DNA of 64,000 nt from Salinibacterium sp. ZJ70 (GTDB taxonomy: Bacteria; Actinomycetota; Actinomycetes; Actinomycetales; Microbacteriaceae), in the NCBI RefSeq assembly GCF_011751865.2, contig NZ_CP061770.1:2418001-2482000 (forward strand), given 5' to 3'. Numbering within the stretch: the stretch's first letter is position 1; the number at the start of each line of letters is the position of its first letter. The notes beneath the pieces were generated by a model that worked only from the letters and a program-made list of their open reading frames with translations, made no database searches and was not told where the DNA came from. The position numbers and the translations under genes are program-made. Below are positions 35,601-44,387 of this stretch, piece after piece.

Positions 35601-37291
35601 CGCGGCCCCCATCCGTCGAGTCCGTCTTCGAAGTCGGTGGAGAGCACGGTTCTGCCGGGCGGAGGAGGTGTTCCGACCGGGAACGTGAAGGTCCAGCCGT
35701 CGGCGAGGAGCTCGGCGACGACGGTCTTCGTCGCCGCGATCGAGCCGGAGCGATCCACGCCGCCGCCGTCGTGCACGAGCACGAGCTCGCCGGGCGTGAT
35801 CGCGTTGCGGAGGTTCTCGGTCAGCTCCTCGACATCCTGAGTGGCCCAGTCGCCGATCGTGTTGGTGACGGCGAGCGGCTGCATGCCGAGCGAGACGGCG
35901 ACGGCGGGCGTCTGACCCCAGCTGCCGTTCGGGGCGCGGAAGAAGGGCACCTGCGCGTTGGGGTCGCCGAGCGCCGCGCGGATGATGCGCAGATTCTCGA
36001 TCAGGTCGGCGCGCACATCGTCGGCGCTCATCGCGCCCATGTCGTCATACCCCGTTGTGTGGTTGCACAGCACGTGACCGTCGGCGACGATGCGAGTCAG
36101 CAGCTCGGCGCCGCCGGGCGCCTGGATGTTCTGCCCGATGACGCAGAACACCGCCCGGATGTCTCTCTCGCCGAGGTAGTCGAGCAGCTCGGTCGTGGCC
36201 GCGCCGTTCGGCCCGTCGTCGAACGTGAGCGCGACGACGTTCCCGGAGCCGTTCGCCGCCGAGACAGGCGTGGTGGTGGGGTTGATGGCCCCGCCCGGCA
36301 CGATGCTCGGATCGGTTCCGGGGTCGGTGCTGTCGGAATCCGTGGTGATGCGGATGTCGTCGACGAGGTAGCCGTATTCGTCGAGTCCCTCGATCGCGGC
36401 GGTGCCGATGAACACCTGCAGCTGGCCGTCGGCGGTCGGTGTGTAGGTGCCCGTCACTGTCGTCCAGCCGTCGGCGGAGACGTCTTCGGTGTTGCCCACC
36501 CAGTCCCAGAAGGTGGCTTCATCGGAGACGACGAAGCGCGCAGAGGTCGTCTGCGCACCTGCCGAGGCGTCGAGACGGATGCGCATCGAGAGGGTGTACG
36601 CGGTGCCCGCCGCGAGCGTGGGGCGCAGCTCGATGCCGTGCCAGTCCGCGGTGCGCGCCACCACGGCGAGCGCGTTGTCGTCGACGACGGCAGCGGTTGC
36701 GGAGCTGTTCGCGGCCCATCCGCCCAGCGTGCCGTCCTCGAAGTCCGCAGCGGTGAGCTCGGTGCCGCCGGAGGAGACGCGGATGTCGTCCAGGAGGTAG
36801 CCGTAGGGCGCGCCGTCCGCCGCGTCGGCCGATCCGATGAAGACGGTCGCGAGGCCGGTCGCCGTGGCGGTGTAGGTGCCCTCGACGGTGGTCCAGTCGT
36901 CGGCATTCACGGCGGCGTCGCCCACCCAGTGGTACTCGCTGCCCGCATTCACGACAAAGCGCATCCCGGTGGTCGCGGGCGCGTCGGAGGCGAGGCGCGC
37001 GAGCATCGAGAAGTCGTACGTGACGCCTTCCTCGAGGGCGAGCGGCAGTGCGACGCCCTGCCAGTCCGCGGCGCGGTTCTGCACCTGCAGCACCTTGCCG
37101 AGGCTCACCACCTCGGCGCCGCTCGGGCGGTTCGGCGACCAATCGCCGAGCGTGCCGTCCTGGAAGCCGGTCGAGGTGATGACGGTGGGTGCTGCGGCCG
37201 CCGAGACGCCGAGCGCGAGCACGGATCCGGCGGCGAGTGCGATGACGGCTGTCGTCGCGGTGAGCCTGTCGATGGGGGGCAGTCTCTTCAC
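32660..37291 (-). CDS. Cell-wall-anchored multidomain xylanase with deacetylase domain
   Basis: The 1543-residue protein has a signal peptide (1-34), two CBM4/9-like modules (about 35-177 and 178-318), a NodB/CE4 polysaccharide deacetylase (about 350-540), a third CBM4/9-like module (548-700), a GH10 catalytic domain (705-1050; acid/base Glu851, nucleophile Glu969), two CBM9-like modules (1055-1190, 1192-1380), an Ig-like domain (1395-1500) and a sorting signal: LAGTG (1506-1510), hydrophobic stretch and Arg tail. The CE4 part has TFDDGP (356-361), His411, FRAPNG and LVHDGG, but the usual second metal His is Tyr415 (HTTGY). The product should sit on the cell wall, remove acetyl groups and cut xylan. 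A LacI-type operator lies 73 bases upstream. Confidence 0.93.
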   Translation of the reverse strand: MKRLPPIDRLTATTAVIALAAGSVLALGVSAAAAPTVITSTGFQDGTLGDWSPNRPSGAEVVSLGKVLQVQNRAADWQGVALPLALEEGVTYDFSMLARLASDAPATTGMRFVVNAGSEYHWVGDAAVNADDWTTVEGTYTATATGLATVFIGSADAADGAPYGYLLDDIRVSSGGTELTAADFEDGTLGGWAANSSATAAVVDDNALAVVARTADWHGIELRPTLAAGTAYTLSMRIRLDASAGAQTTSARFVVSDEATFWDWVGNTEDVSADGWTTVTGTYTPTADGQLQVFIGTAAIEGLDEYGYLVDDIRITTDSDSTDPGTDPSIVPGGAINPTTTPVSAANGSGNVVALTFDDGPNGAATTELLDYLGERDIRAVFCVIGQNIQAPGGAELLTRIVADGHVLCNHTTGYDDMGAMSADDVRADLIENLRIIRAALGDPNAQVPFFRAPNGSWGQTPAVAVSLGMQPLAVTNTIGDWATQDVEELTENLRNAITPGELVLVHDGGGVDRSGSIAATKTVVAELLADGWTFTFPVGTPPPPGRTVLSTDFEDGLDGWGPRQAEEGDPVAVELVGEPVHGGIQAAAVTQRFSQGSGIGHDVTGLLDEGVTYEFTAWVRFAAGETPGDVWLSMQRTTGGSPTFSTLGQFTGMSNSEWVQVRATFTMAAAESAYLYLETDYNGANTSTFVVDDIVVRTPEPAVIQDLTPIKDAVPFPIGVAIDSRETFGAPQQLTLRHFDQITAENHMKPEAWYDASGAFAPSSEVAALMDFARDNELRVYGHVLTWHSQTPAFFFQDSAGNPLTTSEADKQVLRDRLRTHIREIGQYLADGWGEFGGDNPLVAWDVVNEVVADSGENADGLRRSEWYRILGEEFIDLSFHYAEEVFNGEFAASGADRPVTLFINDYNTEQSGKQDRYLALVQRLLSRGVPLDGVGHQFHVSLAMPVSALESAIQRFQGLGLTQAVTELDVTTGTPVTQAKLVDQGYYYRDAFRIFRAHAADLYSVTVWGLNDSRSWRSSNGAPLVFDDALQAKPAYYGIVDDELPAPLRTANVFAADIPAAAGAANAPEWQRLPLIPISDAAAFQARWHSDRLTVLVEVEDTTPGSDAVEFQLGDTTVTLGRDGAGTATGVVAETTTGYRMVVELPLTGAAQGGTLEFDVRVRDGLSAAGWNATGVLGTLTLLESVSFTEVVQAATAPVVDGEIDAAWDDANAVATSKKVEGDGAEATVRTLWRDGRLYVLAVVADPIVDVSGSDPWIQDSIELYVDPGNAKYGSYRYDDSQIRISAANVVSFGTGDEAWQRARIESATSTIDGGYIVEVAVQIGDPATLGSFQGLDFQVNDAQGGQRIGISNWADPSGAGYQSTARWGVGQLVGPVDGPGDGGGEQPDRPTIVLEAGTVRAGDTLDVALSGFDPGATVQLVLDRPANALGGGGGIAGIAATARGALAAPVLPAVLATITIGADGTATGTVRIPADTQTGSYRLAAEVEGVFLASAQLTVLSALAGTGADISGALILALVLLATGAVVIGARARARARTRV

Positions 37292-37363
37292 GGTGCGCTC
37301 CTTTGCGCGTGGGGGGAAGTGCGCCCAAGGTAGGCATCCCCTGCTCGCGCGAACAAGGCTTAT

Positions 37364-37378
37364 GTTGCGGTTCGCAAC
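37364..37378 (-). promoter_or_regulatory. LacI-type operator upstream of the surface xylanase
   Basis: GTTGCGGTTCGCAAC is a perfect 6-3-6 palindrome in an AT-rich gap between the xylanase and the LacI gene. Its right half TTCGCAAC recurs in the xylA promoter at 38547-38561, with the same 15-bp frame. Confidence 0.65.
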
Positions 37379-37424
37379 TTAACGTTACCGAATCGTGACC
37401 GAAAAAATCTCGAAAATATCGGCC

Positions 37425-38453
37425 TCAGGCCGCATCCGGCGCGAGGCGCGCGGTGCTCTCCCGCACGACGAGACTCGTCGCCAGGTCCATCCGCGGCACC
37501 GACTCGAGCGGCGCCTGCCCCATCTGCACCACGAGGCGCGCGGCCTCCTCGGCCATCCGGCGCAGCGGCTGTCGGATCGTGGTGAGGCGCGGACTCACCC
37601 ACATCGAGATCGGGATGTCGTCGTACCCCACGAGCGAGAGGTCCTGCGGCACCTGCATGCCGAGCTCGCGAACCGCCTCCAGCACCCCGAGAGCCTGCAG
37701 ATCGCTGCCCGCGAAGATCGCGGTCGGGCGGTCATCCGCATCGAGGAGTGCACGCCCGTGCTCGTATCCGCCCGAGGTGTGGAAGTCGCCGAAGCGCACC
37801 CACTCGGGGCGGATCGCGAGCCCCGCAGCACCCATCGCCGAGCGGTAGCCGTCGATGCGCGCATGCGAGCACATCATGTCGTCGGGGCCGGTGATCGCGG
37901 CGATGCGCGTATGCCCGAGCTCGATGAGGTGGCGCGTGGCCATGAGCCCGCCCGACCAGTTCGCCGATCCGACCGAGGGCACCTCCGGCGACGGGTCACC
38001 GGCGGGGTCGACGATCACGAACGGGATGGACCGGGCGCGGAGCGTGTCGCGATACTCGCTCGGCAGATCCGAGAACACGAGCACGACGCCCGCAGGTCGC
38101 CTGCGGAGCACGCTCTCGATCCACTCGGCTCCTGGGGAATGCCGGCTTCCGCTCTCGGTGAGCACGACGCTCATGCCGTGCTCGGCCGCGACCTTCTCGA
38201 CACCCTTGATGATCTCCATCGACCAGGCGGACTCGAGCTCGTGGAACACCAGTTCGAGAAGTCCCGTGGAGGACTGCGGCCCCTTGCGGCGGGAGTATCC
38301 GTGCTTCGCCAGAAGGGCTTCGACGCGCGCGCGGGTGGCGGCCGAGACGTCGGGGCGACCGTTGACGACCTTCGAGATGGTCGCAAGTGAGACGCCCGCT
38401 TCCTCGGCGACGCGAGCGAGCGTGACGCGCTCACCGGATGCCACGTTGGTCAT
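37425..38453 (-). CDS. LacI-family transcriptional repressor
   Basis: The 342-residue protein has the LacI helix-turn-helix and hinge helix ([44 protein letters not shown], about residues 10-53) and a periplasmic-binding-protein-like sensor domain. It sits between the surface xylanase (same strand) and xylA (divergent), where palindromes fit its type of site. It is most likely a xylose- or xylobiose-responsive repressor; a cellobiose (CebR) role for the operator at 24332 is less likely because its recognition helix differs from CebR-like TVSRVING forms. Confidence 0.92.
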   Translation of the reverse strand: MTNVASGERVTLARVAEEAGVSLATISKVVNGRPDVSAATRARVEALLAKHGYSRRKGPQSSTGLLELVFHELESAWSMEIIKGVEKVAAEHGMSVVLTESGSRHSPGAEWIESVLRRRPAGVVLVFSDLPSEYRDTLRARSIPFVIVDPAGDPSPEVPSVGSANWSGGLMATRHLIELGHTRIAAITGPDDMMCSHARIDGYRSAMGAAGLAIRPEWVRFGDFHTSGGYEHGRALLDADDRPTAIFAGSDLQALGVLEAVRELGMQVPQDLSLVGYDDIPISMWVSPRLTTIRQPLRRMAEEAARLVVQMGQAPLESVPRMDLATSLVVRESTARLAPDAA

Positions 38454-38487
38454 CGTCTTCCCTTCGACCGCGCCAGTCTATGTCGAC

Positions 38488-38561
38488 TTTCGCGAAACTA
38501 TCGCCCGTGACTTTCGGACTGTTGCGAACCAGCATCCCTGGTATATGTTTGCTTTCGCAAC
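38488..38561. promoter_or_regulatory. Operator cluster between lacI-type gene and xylA
   Basis: Three elements occur in 74 bases: the perfect palindrome TTTCGCGAAA (38488-38497), a half site GTTGCGAA (38521-38528), and GTTTGCTTTCGCAAC (38547-38561), which matches the xylanase operator in 11 of 15 positions. A -10-like TATATG lies at 38542-38547, overlapping the last site, as expected for repression of xylA. The xylA ribosome binding site AGGAG follows at 38582. Confidence 0.6.
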
Positions 38562-38592
38562 ATTTCTCGATGAGGAGCTACAGGAGCCCGCC

Positions 38593-39786
38593 ATGACCGC
38601 GCCCACCCCCACCCGTGACGACAAGTTCAGCTTCGGCCTCTGGACGATCGGCTACAACGGCGCCGACCCGTTCGGCGGCCCCACCCGCAAGCCCCTCGAC
38701 GTCGTGCACGCCGTCGAGAAGCTCGCCGAGATCGGGGCCTACGGGCTCACCTTCCACGACGACGACCTCTTCGCCTTCGGCTCCACCGACGCCGAGCGCC
38801 AGAAGCAGATCGACCGCCTCAAGGGCGCCCTCGACGCGACCGGCATCATCATCCCGATGGCGACCACCAACCTCTTCTCGGCCCCCGTCTTCAAGGACGG
38901 CGGCGTGACCAGCAACGACCGCGCCGTGCGTCGCTACGCGCTGCGCAAGGTCATCCGCCAGCTCGACCTCGCGGTCGAGCTGGGCGCCAAGACGCTCGTG
39001 TTCTGGGGTGGCCGCGAAGGCGCCGAGTACGACTCGGCCAAGGACGTCCGCGCAGCGCTCGCGCGCTACAAGGAGGCGATGGACCTCCTCGGCCAGTACG
39101 TGATCGACAAGGGCTACGACATCCGCTTCGCGATCGAGCCGAAGCCCAACGAGCCCCGAGGCGACATCCTCCTGCCGACCGTCGGCCACGCGCTCGCCTT
39201 CATCAACGAGCTCGAGCACCCCGAGCTCGTCGGCCTCAACCCCGAGGTCGGTCACGAGCAGATGGCGGGCCTCAACTTCGCCGCCGGCATCGCCCAGGCG
39301 CTCTACCACGGCAAGCTCTTCCACATCGACCTCAACGGCCAGCGCGGCATCAAGTACGACCAGGATCTCGTCTTCGGTCACGGCGACCTGCACAACGCGT
39401 TCGCGCTCGTCGACCTGCTCGAGAACGGCGGCCCGAACGGCGGCCCCTCCTACGACGGCCCTCGCCACTTCGACTACAAGCCGAGCCGCACCGAAGACGA
39501 GACGGGCGTGTGGGACTCGGCGAAGGCCAACATCCGCACCTACCTGCTTCTCAAGGAGCGCGCGCAGGCGTTCCGCGCCGACCCCGAGGTGCAGGAGGCG
39601 CTCGAAGCCGCTCGCGTGCCGGAGCTCTCCGTGCCGACGCTCGCCGACGGCGAGACGATCGAGACGCTCGTCGCCGACCGCAGCGCGTGGGAGGACTTCG
39701 ACGCCAACGCGTACTTCGACGGCAAGGGCTTCGGCTTCGTCCGGCTTCAGCAGCTCGCGACTGAGCACCTGCTCGGCGCCCGCTGA
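38593..39786 (+). CDS. xylA: Xylose isomerase
   Basis: XylA converts D-xylose to D-xylulose. The 397-residue length is typical of the actinobacterial class. Active-site residues are in place: His55 and Asp58 (LTFHDDDL), Glu182 and Lys184 ([13 protein letters not shown]), and the later metal ligands in [12 protein letters not shown] and [13 protein letters not shown] 38593 follows AGGAG by six bases; the open frame upstream runs through the promoter and is not coding. Divergent from the LacI gene and followed by xylB. Confidence 0.98.
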   Translation: MTAPTPTRDDKFSFGLWTIGYNGADPFGGPTRKPLDVVHAVEKLAEIGAYGLTFHDDDLFAFGSTDAERQKQIDRLKGALDATGIIIPMATTNLFSAPVFKDGGVTSNDRAVRRYALRKVIRQLDLAVELGAKTLVFWGGREGAEYDSAKDVRAALARYKEAMDLLGQYVIDKGYDIRFAIEPKPNEPRGDILLPTVGHALAFINELEHPELVGLNPEVGHEQMAGLNFAAGIAQALYHGKLFHIDLNGQRGIKYDQDLVFGHGDLHNAFALVDLLENGGPNGGPSYDGPRHFDYKPSRTEDETGVWDSAKANIRTYLLLKERAQAFRADPEVQEALEAARVPELSVPTLADGETIETLVADRSAWEDFDANAYFDGKGFGFVRLQQLATEHLLGAR

Positions 39787-39842
39787 CCCGAGGAGGCGGC
39801 CTGTCCCCCGGGGTGCCGCCTCCCTCCCACCCCTGCCCTCCC

Positions 39843-39900
39843 CGAGGTGTCACTTTGTGCCGCCTCGGGGGTGCGGGAGGCGGCACAAACTGACACCTCA
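39843..39900. repeat. Long intergenic palindrome, copy 3, between xylA and xylB
   Basis: This copy is diverged from 12087 and 13987: the right arm is the same, the left arm has two mismatches, and the loop is different, with the stem extended by CTC/GAG. It lies within the xylAB unit, ending just before the xylB ribosome binding site GGAAGG (39902-39907). Confidence 0.85.
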
Positions 39901-39918
39901 CGGAAGGCTGTACCCCGC

Positions 39919-41346
39919 ATGACCCTCGTCGCCGGCGTCGACTCCTCGACCCAGAGCTGCAAGGTGGTCGTCCGCGACGCCGAGACCGGCGCCGTCGTGC
40001 GCACGGGGCGCGCGAGCCACCCCGACGGCACCGAGGTGCCGCCCGCCGCATGGTGGGATGCCCTGCGCGCCGCGATCGCGGATGCGGGCGGCCTCGACGA
40101 CGTCGCCGCGATCTCGGTGGGCGGACAGCAGCACGGCATGGTCGTGCTCGATGCCGAGGGCCGCGTCATCCGCGACGCCCTGCTGTGGAACGACACGCGC
40201 TCGGCGGCAGCCGCGCGCGACCTCATCGCCGAGTTCGGTGCCGACGAGCTCGCCCGCCGCACCGGCAGCGTGCCCGTCGCCTCGTTCACCGCCACCAAGC
40301 TCCGGTGGCTGCGCGACGCCGAACCCGACTCCGCGGCGCGCGTGGCCGCGGTGGCGCTCCCCCACGACTGGCTCAGCTGGCGTCTGCGCGGCTACGGCCC
40401 CGCCGACGAGAGCCCTCTCGGCCCGGATCTCGGCGCGCTCGCGACCGACCGTTCGGACGCCTCCGGCACGAGCTACTGGAATCCCGCGACCGGCGACTAC
40501 GACCGCGACATCCTCATCAGCGCCCTCGGCCATGACGCGCAGCTTCCGCGCATCGTGGCTCCCGGGGAGGCGATGGGCGAGACGGTCGCTCAGGAGGGCA
40601 TCCCCGCGGGGGTCCTCGTGGGTCCCGGCGCGGGCGACAACGCGGCGGCGGCGCTCGGCCTGGGCGCACAGGCGGGCGACGTCGTCGTCTCCATCGGCAC
40701 GAGCGGAACGGTGTTCGCCGTCACCGAGAACCCCGTGGCGGACGTCACGGGCACCGTCGCGGGGTTCGCGGACGCCTCCGGCGTCTACCTGCCGCTCGTC
40801 GCGACCCTCAACGCGGCTCGGGTGCTCGACCGGACCGCGGCGCTCCTCGGCGTGGATCACGCGGGGCTCGGCGAGCTCGCTCTCGCCGCGGCACCGGGAG
40901 CGGGTGGCCTGGTGCTGCAGCCGTACTTCGAAGGCGAGCGCACCCCCAACCTGCCGGACGCCACCGCGACGCTGTTCGGCATGACGCTCGCGTCGACCAC
41001 CCGCGAGAACCTCGCCCGCGCCGCGATCGAGGGCATGCTGTGCGGCCTCGCCGACGGCCTCGACGCCGTGCGCGCGCTCGGCGTGACCGCATCCCGCATC
41101 CTGCTCGTGGGCGGAGCTGCGGCGAACCCCGCGGTCTCCCACATCGCAGCCGAGGTCTTCGACGCCCCCGTGGAGGTGCCGGAGCCAGGCGAGTATGTGG
41201 CAGCCGGTGCCGCCGTCCAGGCGGCGTGGGTGCTCACGGGAACCCGCCCGCGCTGGGAGGTGGCGACGCTCGCACGCCCCACAGCGTCGACGGCGAGCGT
41301 GATCCGGGAGCAGTACGCGGCCCGGTCGCAGCCGATTCCCGACTGA
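39919..41346 (+). CDS. xylB: Xylulokinase
   Basis: XylB phosphorylates D-xylulose to xylulose 5-phosphate for the pentose phosphate pathway. The 475-residue FGGY kinase opens with [19 protein letters not shown] (phosphate 1 loop), has [20 protein letters not shown], the catalytic [32 protein letters not shown] and the adenosine site [14 protein letters not shown] 39919 is chosen because the family starts there; the frame upstream is only the palindrome. It is 132 bases from xylA with the hairpin between. Confidence 0.97.
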   Translation: MTLVAGVDSSTQSCKVVVRDAETGAVVRTGRASHPDGTEVPPAAWWDALRAAIADAGGLDDVAAISVGGQQHGMVVLDAEGRVIRDALLWNDTRSAAAARDLIAEFGADELARRTGSVPVASFTATKLRWLRDAEPDSAARVAAVALPHDWLSWRLRGYGPADESPLGPDLGALATDRSDASGTSYWNPATGDYDRDILISALGHDAQLPRIVAPGEAMGETVAQEGIPAGVLVGPGAGDNAAAALGLGAQAGDVVVSIGTSGTVFAVTENPVADVTGTVAGFADASGVYLPLVATLNAARVLDRTAALLGVDHAGLGELALAAAPGAGGLVLQPYFEGERTPNLPDATATLFGMTLASTTRENLARAAIEGMLCGLADGLDAVRALGVTASRILLVGGAAANPAVSHIAAEVFDAPVEVPEPGEYVAAGAAVQAAWVLTGTRPRWEVATLARPTASTASVIREQYAARSQPIPD

Positions 41347-41447
41347 TTTCGCAGCCAGCGCACGCGGGGCCCTCTCAGACCCCCGATAATGGAATGACCA
41401 TCTGCCCGCCATAGCCGCTCGCGCGGCCGACGAGCACGAGATCGCGC

Positions 41448-44387
41448 ATGCTGATTGTCCTCACCGCCTTTGCGCTCTTCCCGCCTGCCCTGGCGTGGCT
41501 GGCTCGACGAATCGGCGCGCGCGCCTTCACCGTGGGGGCCCTCGTCCCGCTGGCCGCGTTCGTCCACGCACTCACTTTCGCGCCCGCAGTGCTCGCGGGC
41601 GACGTCATCTTCGAGTCGTTCCGCTGGATCCCCTCGCTCGATATCGAGCTGTCGATGCGGATGGACATGCTCGGCTGGGTGATGACCCTCATCGTCACCG
41701 GCGTGGGCGCGCTCGTGATGCTCTACTGCCGCTGGTACTTCGACGGCAAGCGCGCCGGCCTCGGTCTCTTCAGCGCGGTGCTCCTCGCCTTCGCGGGGGC
41801 CATGTACGGGCTCGTGCTCACCGACGACATCGTCGTGCTCGTGATGTTCTGGGAGATCACGAGCATCCTGTCCTACCTCCTCATCGGCTACTACCACGCA
41901 CGCGCCGCGAGTCGCCGCGCGGCCCTGCAGGCGCTGCTCGTGACGACGCTCGGCGGCCTCGTGATGCTCATCGGCGTGGTGCTGCTCGTGGTCGAGACGG
42001 GCACGACCTCGATGTCGACGATTCTCGCCGAGGCGCCGTCGGGCGGCATCGTGAGCGCCGCTCTCGTGTTGATCCTCGTGGGGGCGCTCAGCAAGTCGGC
42101 GATCTTCCCGTTCCACTTCTGGCTTCCGGGGGCCATGGCGGCGCCGACGCCCGTCTCGGCGTACCTGCACGCCGCCGCGATGGTGAAGGCCGGCATCTAC
42201 CTGCTCGCGCGCTTCGCGCCCGACTTCGCGGATGCGGACCCGTGGCGTCCGATCGTCATCTCGCTCGGTGTGTTCACGATGCTGCTCGGCGGCGTGCAGT
42301 CGCTGCGTGAGACCGACCTCAAGCGCGTGCTCGCGTTCGGCACCGTGAGCCAGCTGGGCATGCTCACGGTGGTGCTCGGCTTCGGCACGCGCGACGCGGC
42401 TCTCGCGGGCCTCGCGCTGCTCGTGTCGCACGCGCTGTTCAAGTCGGCCCTGTTCCTCATCGTCGGCATCATCGACCGCCAGCTCTCGACTCGCGACATC
42501 ACCGAGCTCAGCGGGCTCTGGCGGCAGGCGCCGACGCTCGCGGTCGTGAGCATCGTGGCTGTCGCGTCGATGATCGGCCTGCCGCCGACGCTCGGATTCG
42601 CGGCGAAGGAGGGCGCGCTCACCGCGTTCCTCTACGAGGCGACCCAGGGTTCCGTGTGGGGTTGGGTGGCGCTCGTCGGACTCGTGATCGGATCTGTGCT
42701 CACGACGGCCTACGGCATCCGCTTCGTGTGGGGCGCCTTCGCGACGAAGCGCGCCGCGACCGGGGAGAAGCTGCCGGCGACCGAGTGGCCCGACCCGCCC
42801 GTGTGGTTCATCGGCGCCCCTGGCGTGCTCGCCGTGCTCTCGCTCGCCGCGGGAGTCGTCACGCCGCTCGTCGACCGGGCCCTCCAGGTCTATGCGGCCT
42901 CTGCCCCCGAGGCGACCCCGGGCATCCCCGCACCCGAGCACGCGTACCATCTGGCGCTCTGGCACGGATTCGAGCCGGCGCTGTTCATCTCGATCGGCAT
43001 CCTCGCGACGGGTGCCTTCGTGTTCTGGGCGAGCATCGCATCCGGCTGGTCGACGGCTCCGCGCATGCTGCGCTTCACCGCATCGGACGTCTACTTCGCG
43101 ATCGTGCGCGGCATCGACCGCCTCTCGGTCGCGACGACGCGCATCACCCAGCGAGGCTCGCTGCCGGTGTACGTGGGCACGATCTTCATCGTGCTGATCG
43201 CCGCTGAAAGCACGGCTCTGCTCGCCTCCCCCGAGTGGCGGGCCGACTTCGATGCGTGGCACGACCCGGTGCAGCTCGTGGTCGCGCCTCTCATGATCGT
43301 CGCGGGTGTGCTCGCGGTGCGTGCGCGCAAGCGCTACACGAGCGTGGTGCTCGTGTCGGTGACGGGCCTCGGCATGGTGACGCTGTTCGCGTCGAGCGGC
43401 GCTCCGGATCTCGCGCTCACGCAGATCCTCGTCGAGACCGTCACGCTCGTGGCTTTCGCGCTCGTGCTGCGCCGCATCCCGTCTCGGATGGGCACGCACA
43501 ACGACAGCGTGTGGCCGATCGCGCGCGCCGTGCTCGCCGTCGGTGTCGGTGTGACGATGGCGGTCGTCGTGCTCGTCGCGACGGGCGCCCGCGTCGCCGA
43601 CCCGATCTCGCTCGAGTGGCCGCAGCTGGCGTACGAGATCGGACACGGCAAGAACGTCGTCAACGTGGCCCTCGTCGACCTGCGCGGCTGGGACACGATG
43701 GGCGAGCTCTCGGTGCTCATCCTCGCCGCGACGGGCGTCGCCTCCCTCGTGTTCGTCACCGATCGCGCCGACCTGCTGTCGCAGACCCGCGCCGTGCCGG
43801 CGACGAAGAGCCGCCGCACCGACCGTCGCCCGCTCGTCGAGACGACGCAGGGCATCTCGCTGCAGACCGCCGACAACCGCGGGGCGCCGCGTGCGTGGCT
43901 CATCTCCGGCATGCGGATGCGCCCCGAGAACCGCTCGCTCATGCTCGAGGTGATCGTGCGGGTGCTGTTCCACACGATCATCGTCCTGTCGCTGTACCTG
44001 CTCTTCGCGGGCCACAACCTGCCCGGCGGAGGGTTCGCCGGCGGGCTCGTCGCGGGCATGGCGCTCGTCATGCGCTACGTCGCGGGCGGCCGCCACGAGC
44101 TGGGCGCCGCCGCCCCCACCGACGCGGGCTCGCTGCTGGGCGCTGGCATGATGACCGCCGTCGGCGCGGCGATCGTGCCGCTGTTCTTCGGCGCTGACCC
44201 CCTCACGAGCACCTACTGGGAGTGGGATCTGCCCATCATCGGCGAGATCGAGTTCGTCACCTCGACCATCTTCGACATCGGGGTGTACCTCGTCGTCATC
44301 GGACTCGTACTCGATGTGCTGCGCAGCCTCGGCGCCGAAGTCGACCGACAGTCGACCGCGCGCAGCGATGCGGAGGTGTCCCGATGA
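41448..44387 (+). CDS. mrpA: Mrp Na+(cation)/H+ antiporter subunit A fused to subunit B
   Basis: The 979-residue protein is the large membrane subunit of the Mrp antiporter, related to complex I NuoL. The A part shows the antiporter core (LTDDIVVLVMFWEITSILSYLLIGYY, SAIFPFHFWLPGAMAAPTPVSAYLHAAAMVKAGIYLL) and ends in the NuoJ-like region. From about residue 820 a B-type part follows (LEVIVRVLFHTIIVLSLYLLFAGHNLPGGGFAGGLVAG). So A and B are one polypeptide, as in several actinobacteria. It starts a six-gene operon with 4-base overlaps at each junction. The complex handles Na+ and pH homeostasis. Confidence 0.95.
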   Translation: MLIVLTAFALFPPALAWLARRIGARAFTVGALVPLAAFVHALTFAPAVLAGDVIFESFRWIPSLDIELSMRMDMLGWVMTLIVTGVGALVMLYCRWYFDGKRAGLGLFSAVLLAFAGAMYGLVLTDDIVVLVMFWEITSILSYLLIGYYHARAASRRAALQALLVTTLGGLVMLIGVVLLVVETGTTSMSTILAEAPSGGIVSAALVLILVGALSKSAIFPFHFWLPGAMAAPTPVSAYLHAAAMVKAGIYLLARFAPDFADADPWRPIVISLGVFTMLLGGVQSLRETDLKRVLAFGTVSQLGMLTVVLGFGTRDAALAGLALLVSHALFKSALFLIVGIIDRQLSTRDITELSGLWRQAPTLAVVSIVAVASMIGLPPTLGFAAKEGALTAFLYEATQGSVWGWVALVGLVIGSVLTTAYGIRFVWGAFATKRAATGEKLPATEWPDPPVWFIGAPGVLAVLSLAAGVVTPLVDRALQVYAASAPEATPGIPAPEHAYHLALWHGFEPALFISIGILATGAFVFWASIASGWSTAPRMLRFTASDVYFAIVRGIDRLSVATTRITQRGSLPVYVGTIFIVLIAAESTALLASPEWRADFDAWHDPVQLVVAPLMIVAGVLAVRARKRYTSVVLVSVTGLGMVTLFASSGAPDLALTQILVETVTLVAFALVLRRIPSRMGTHNDSVWPIARAVLAVGVGVTMAVVVLVATGARVADPISLEWPQLAYEIGHGKNVVNVALVDLRGWDTMGELSVLILAATGVASLVFVTDRADLLSQTRAVPATKSRRTDRRPLVETTQGISLQTADNRGAPRAWLISGMRMRPENRSLMLEVIVRVLFHTIIVLSLYLLFAGHNLPGGGFAGGLVAGMALVMRYVAGGRHELGAAAPTDAGSLLGAGMMTAVGAAIVPLFFGADPLTSTYWEWDLPIIGEIEFVTSTIFDIGVYLVVIGLVLDVLRSLGAEVDRQSTARSDAEVSR

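Noticed and set aside
34019..37333. 1104-codon open frame on the plus strand
   Set aside because: It lies wholly opposite the surface xylanase, has His/Arg/Glu-rich low-complexity composition and no domain; a shadow of high-GC codon use.
40857..44096. 1079-codon open frame on the minus strand
   Set aside because: Opposite xylB and mrpA with Arg/His/Glu-rich composition; both real genes are certain.
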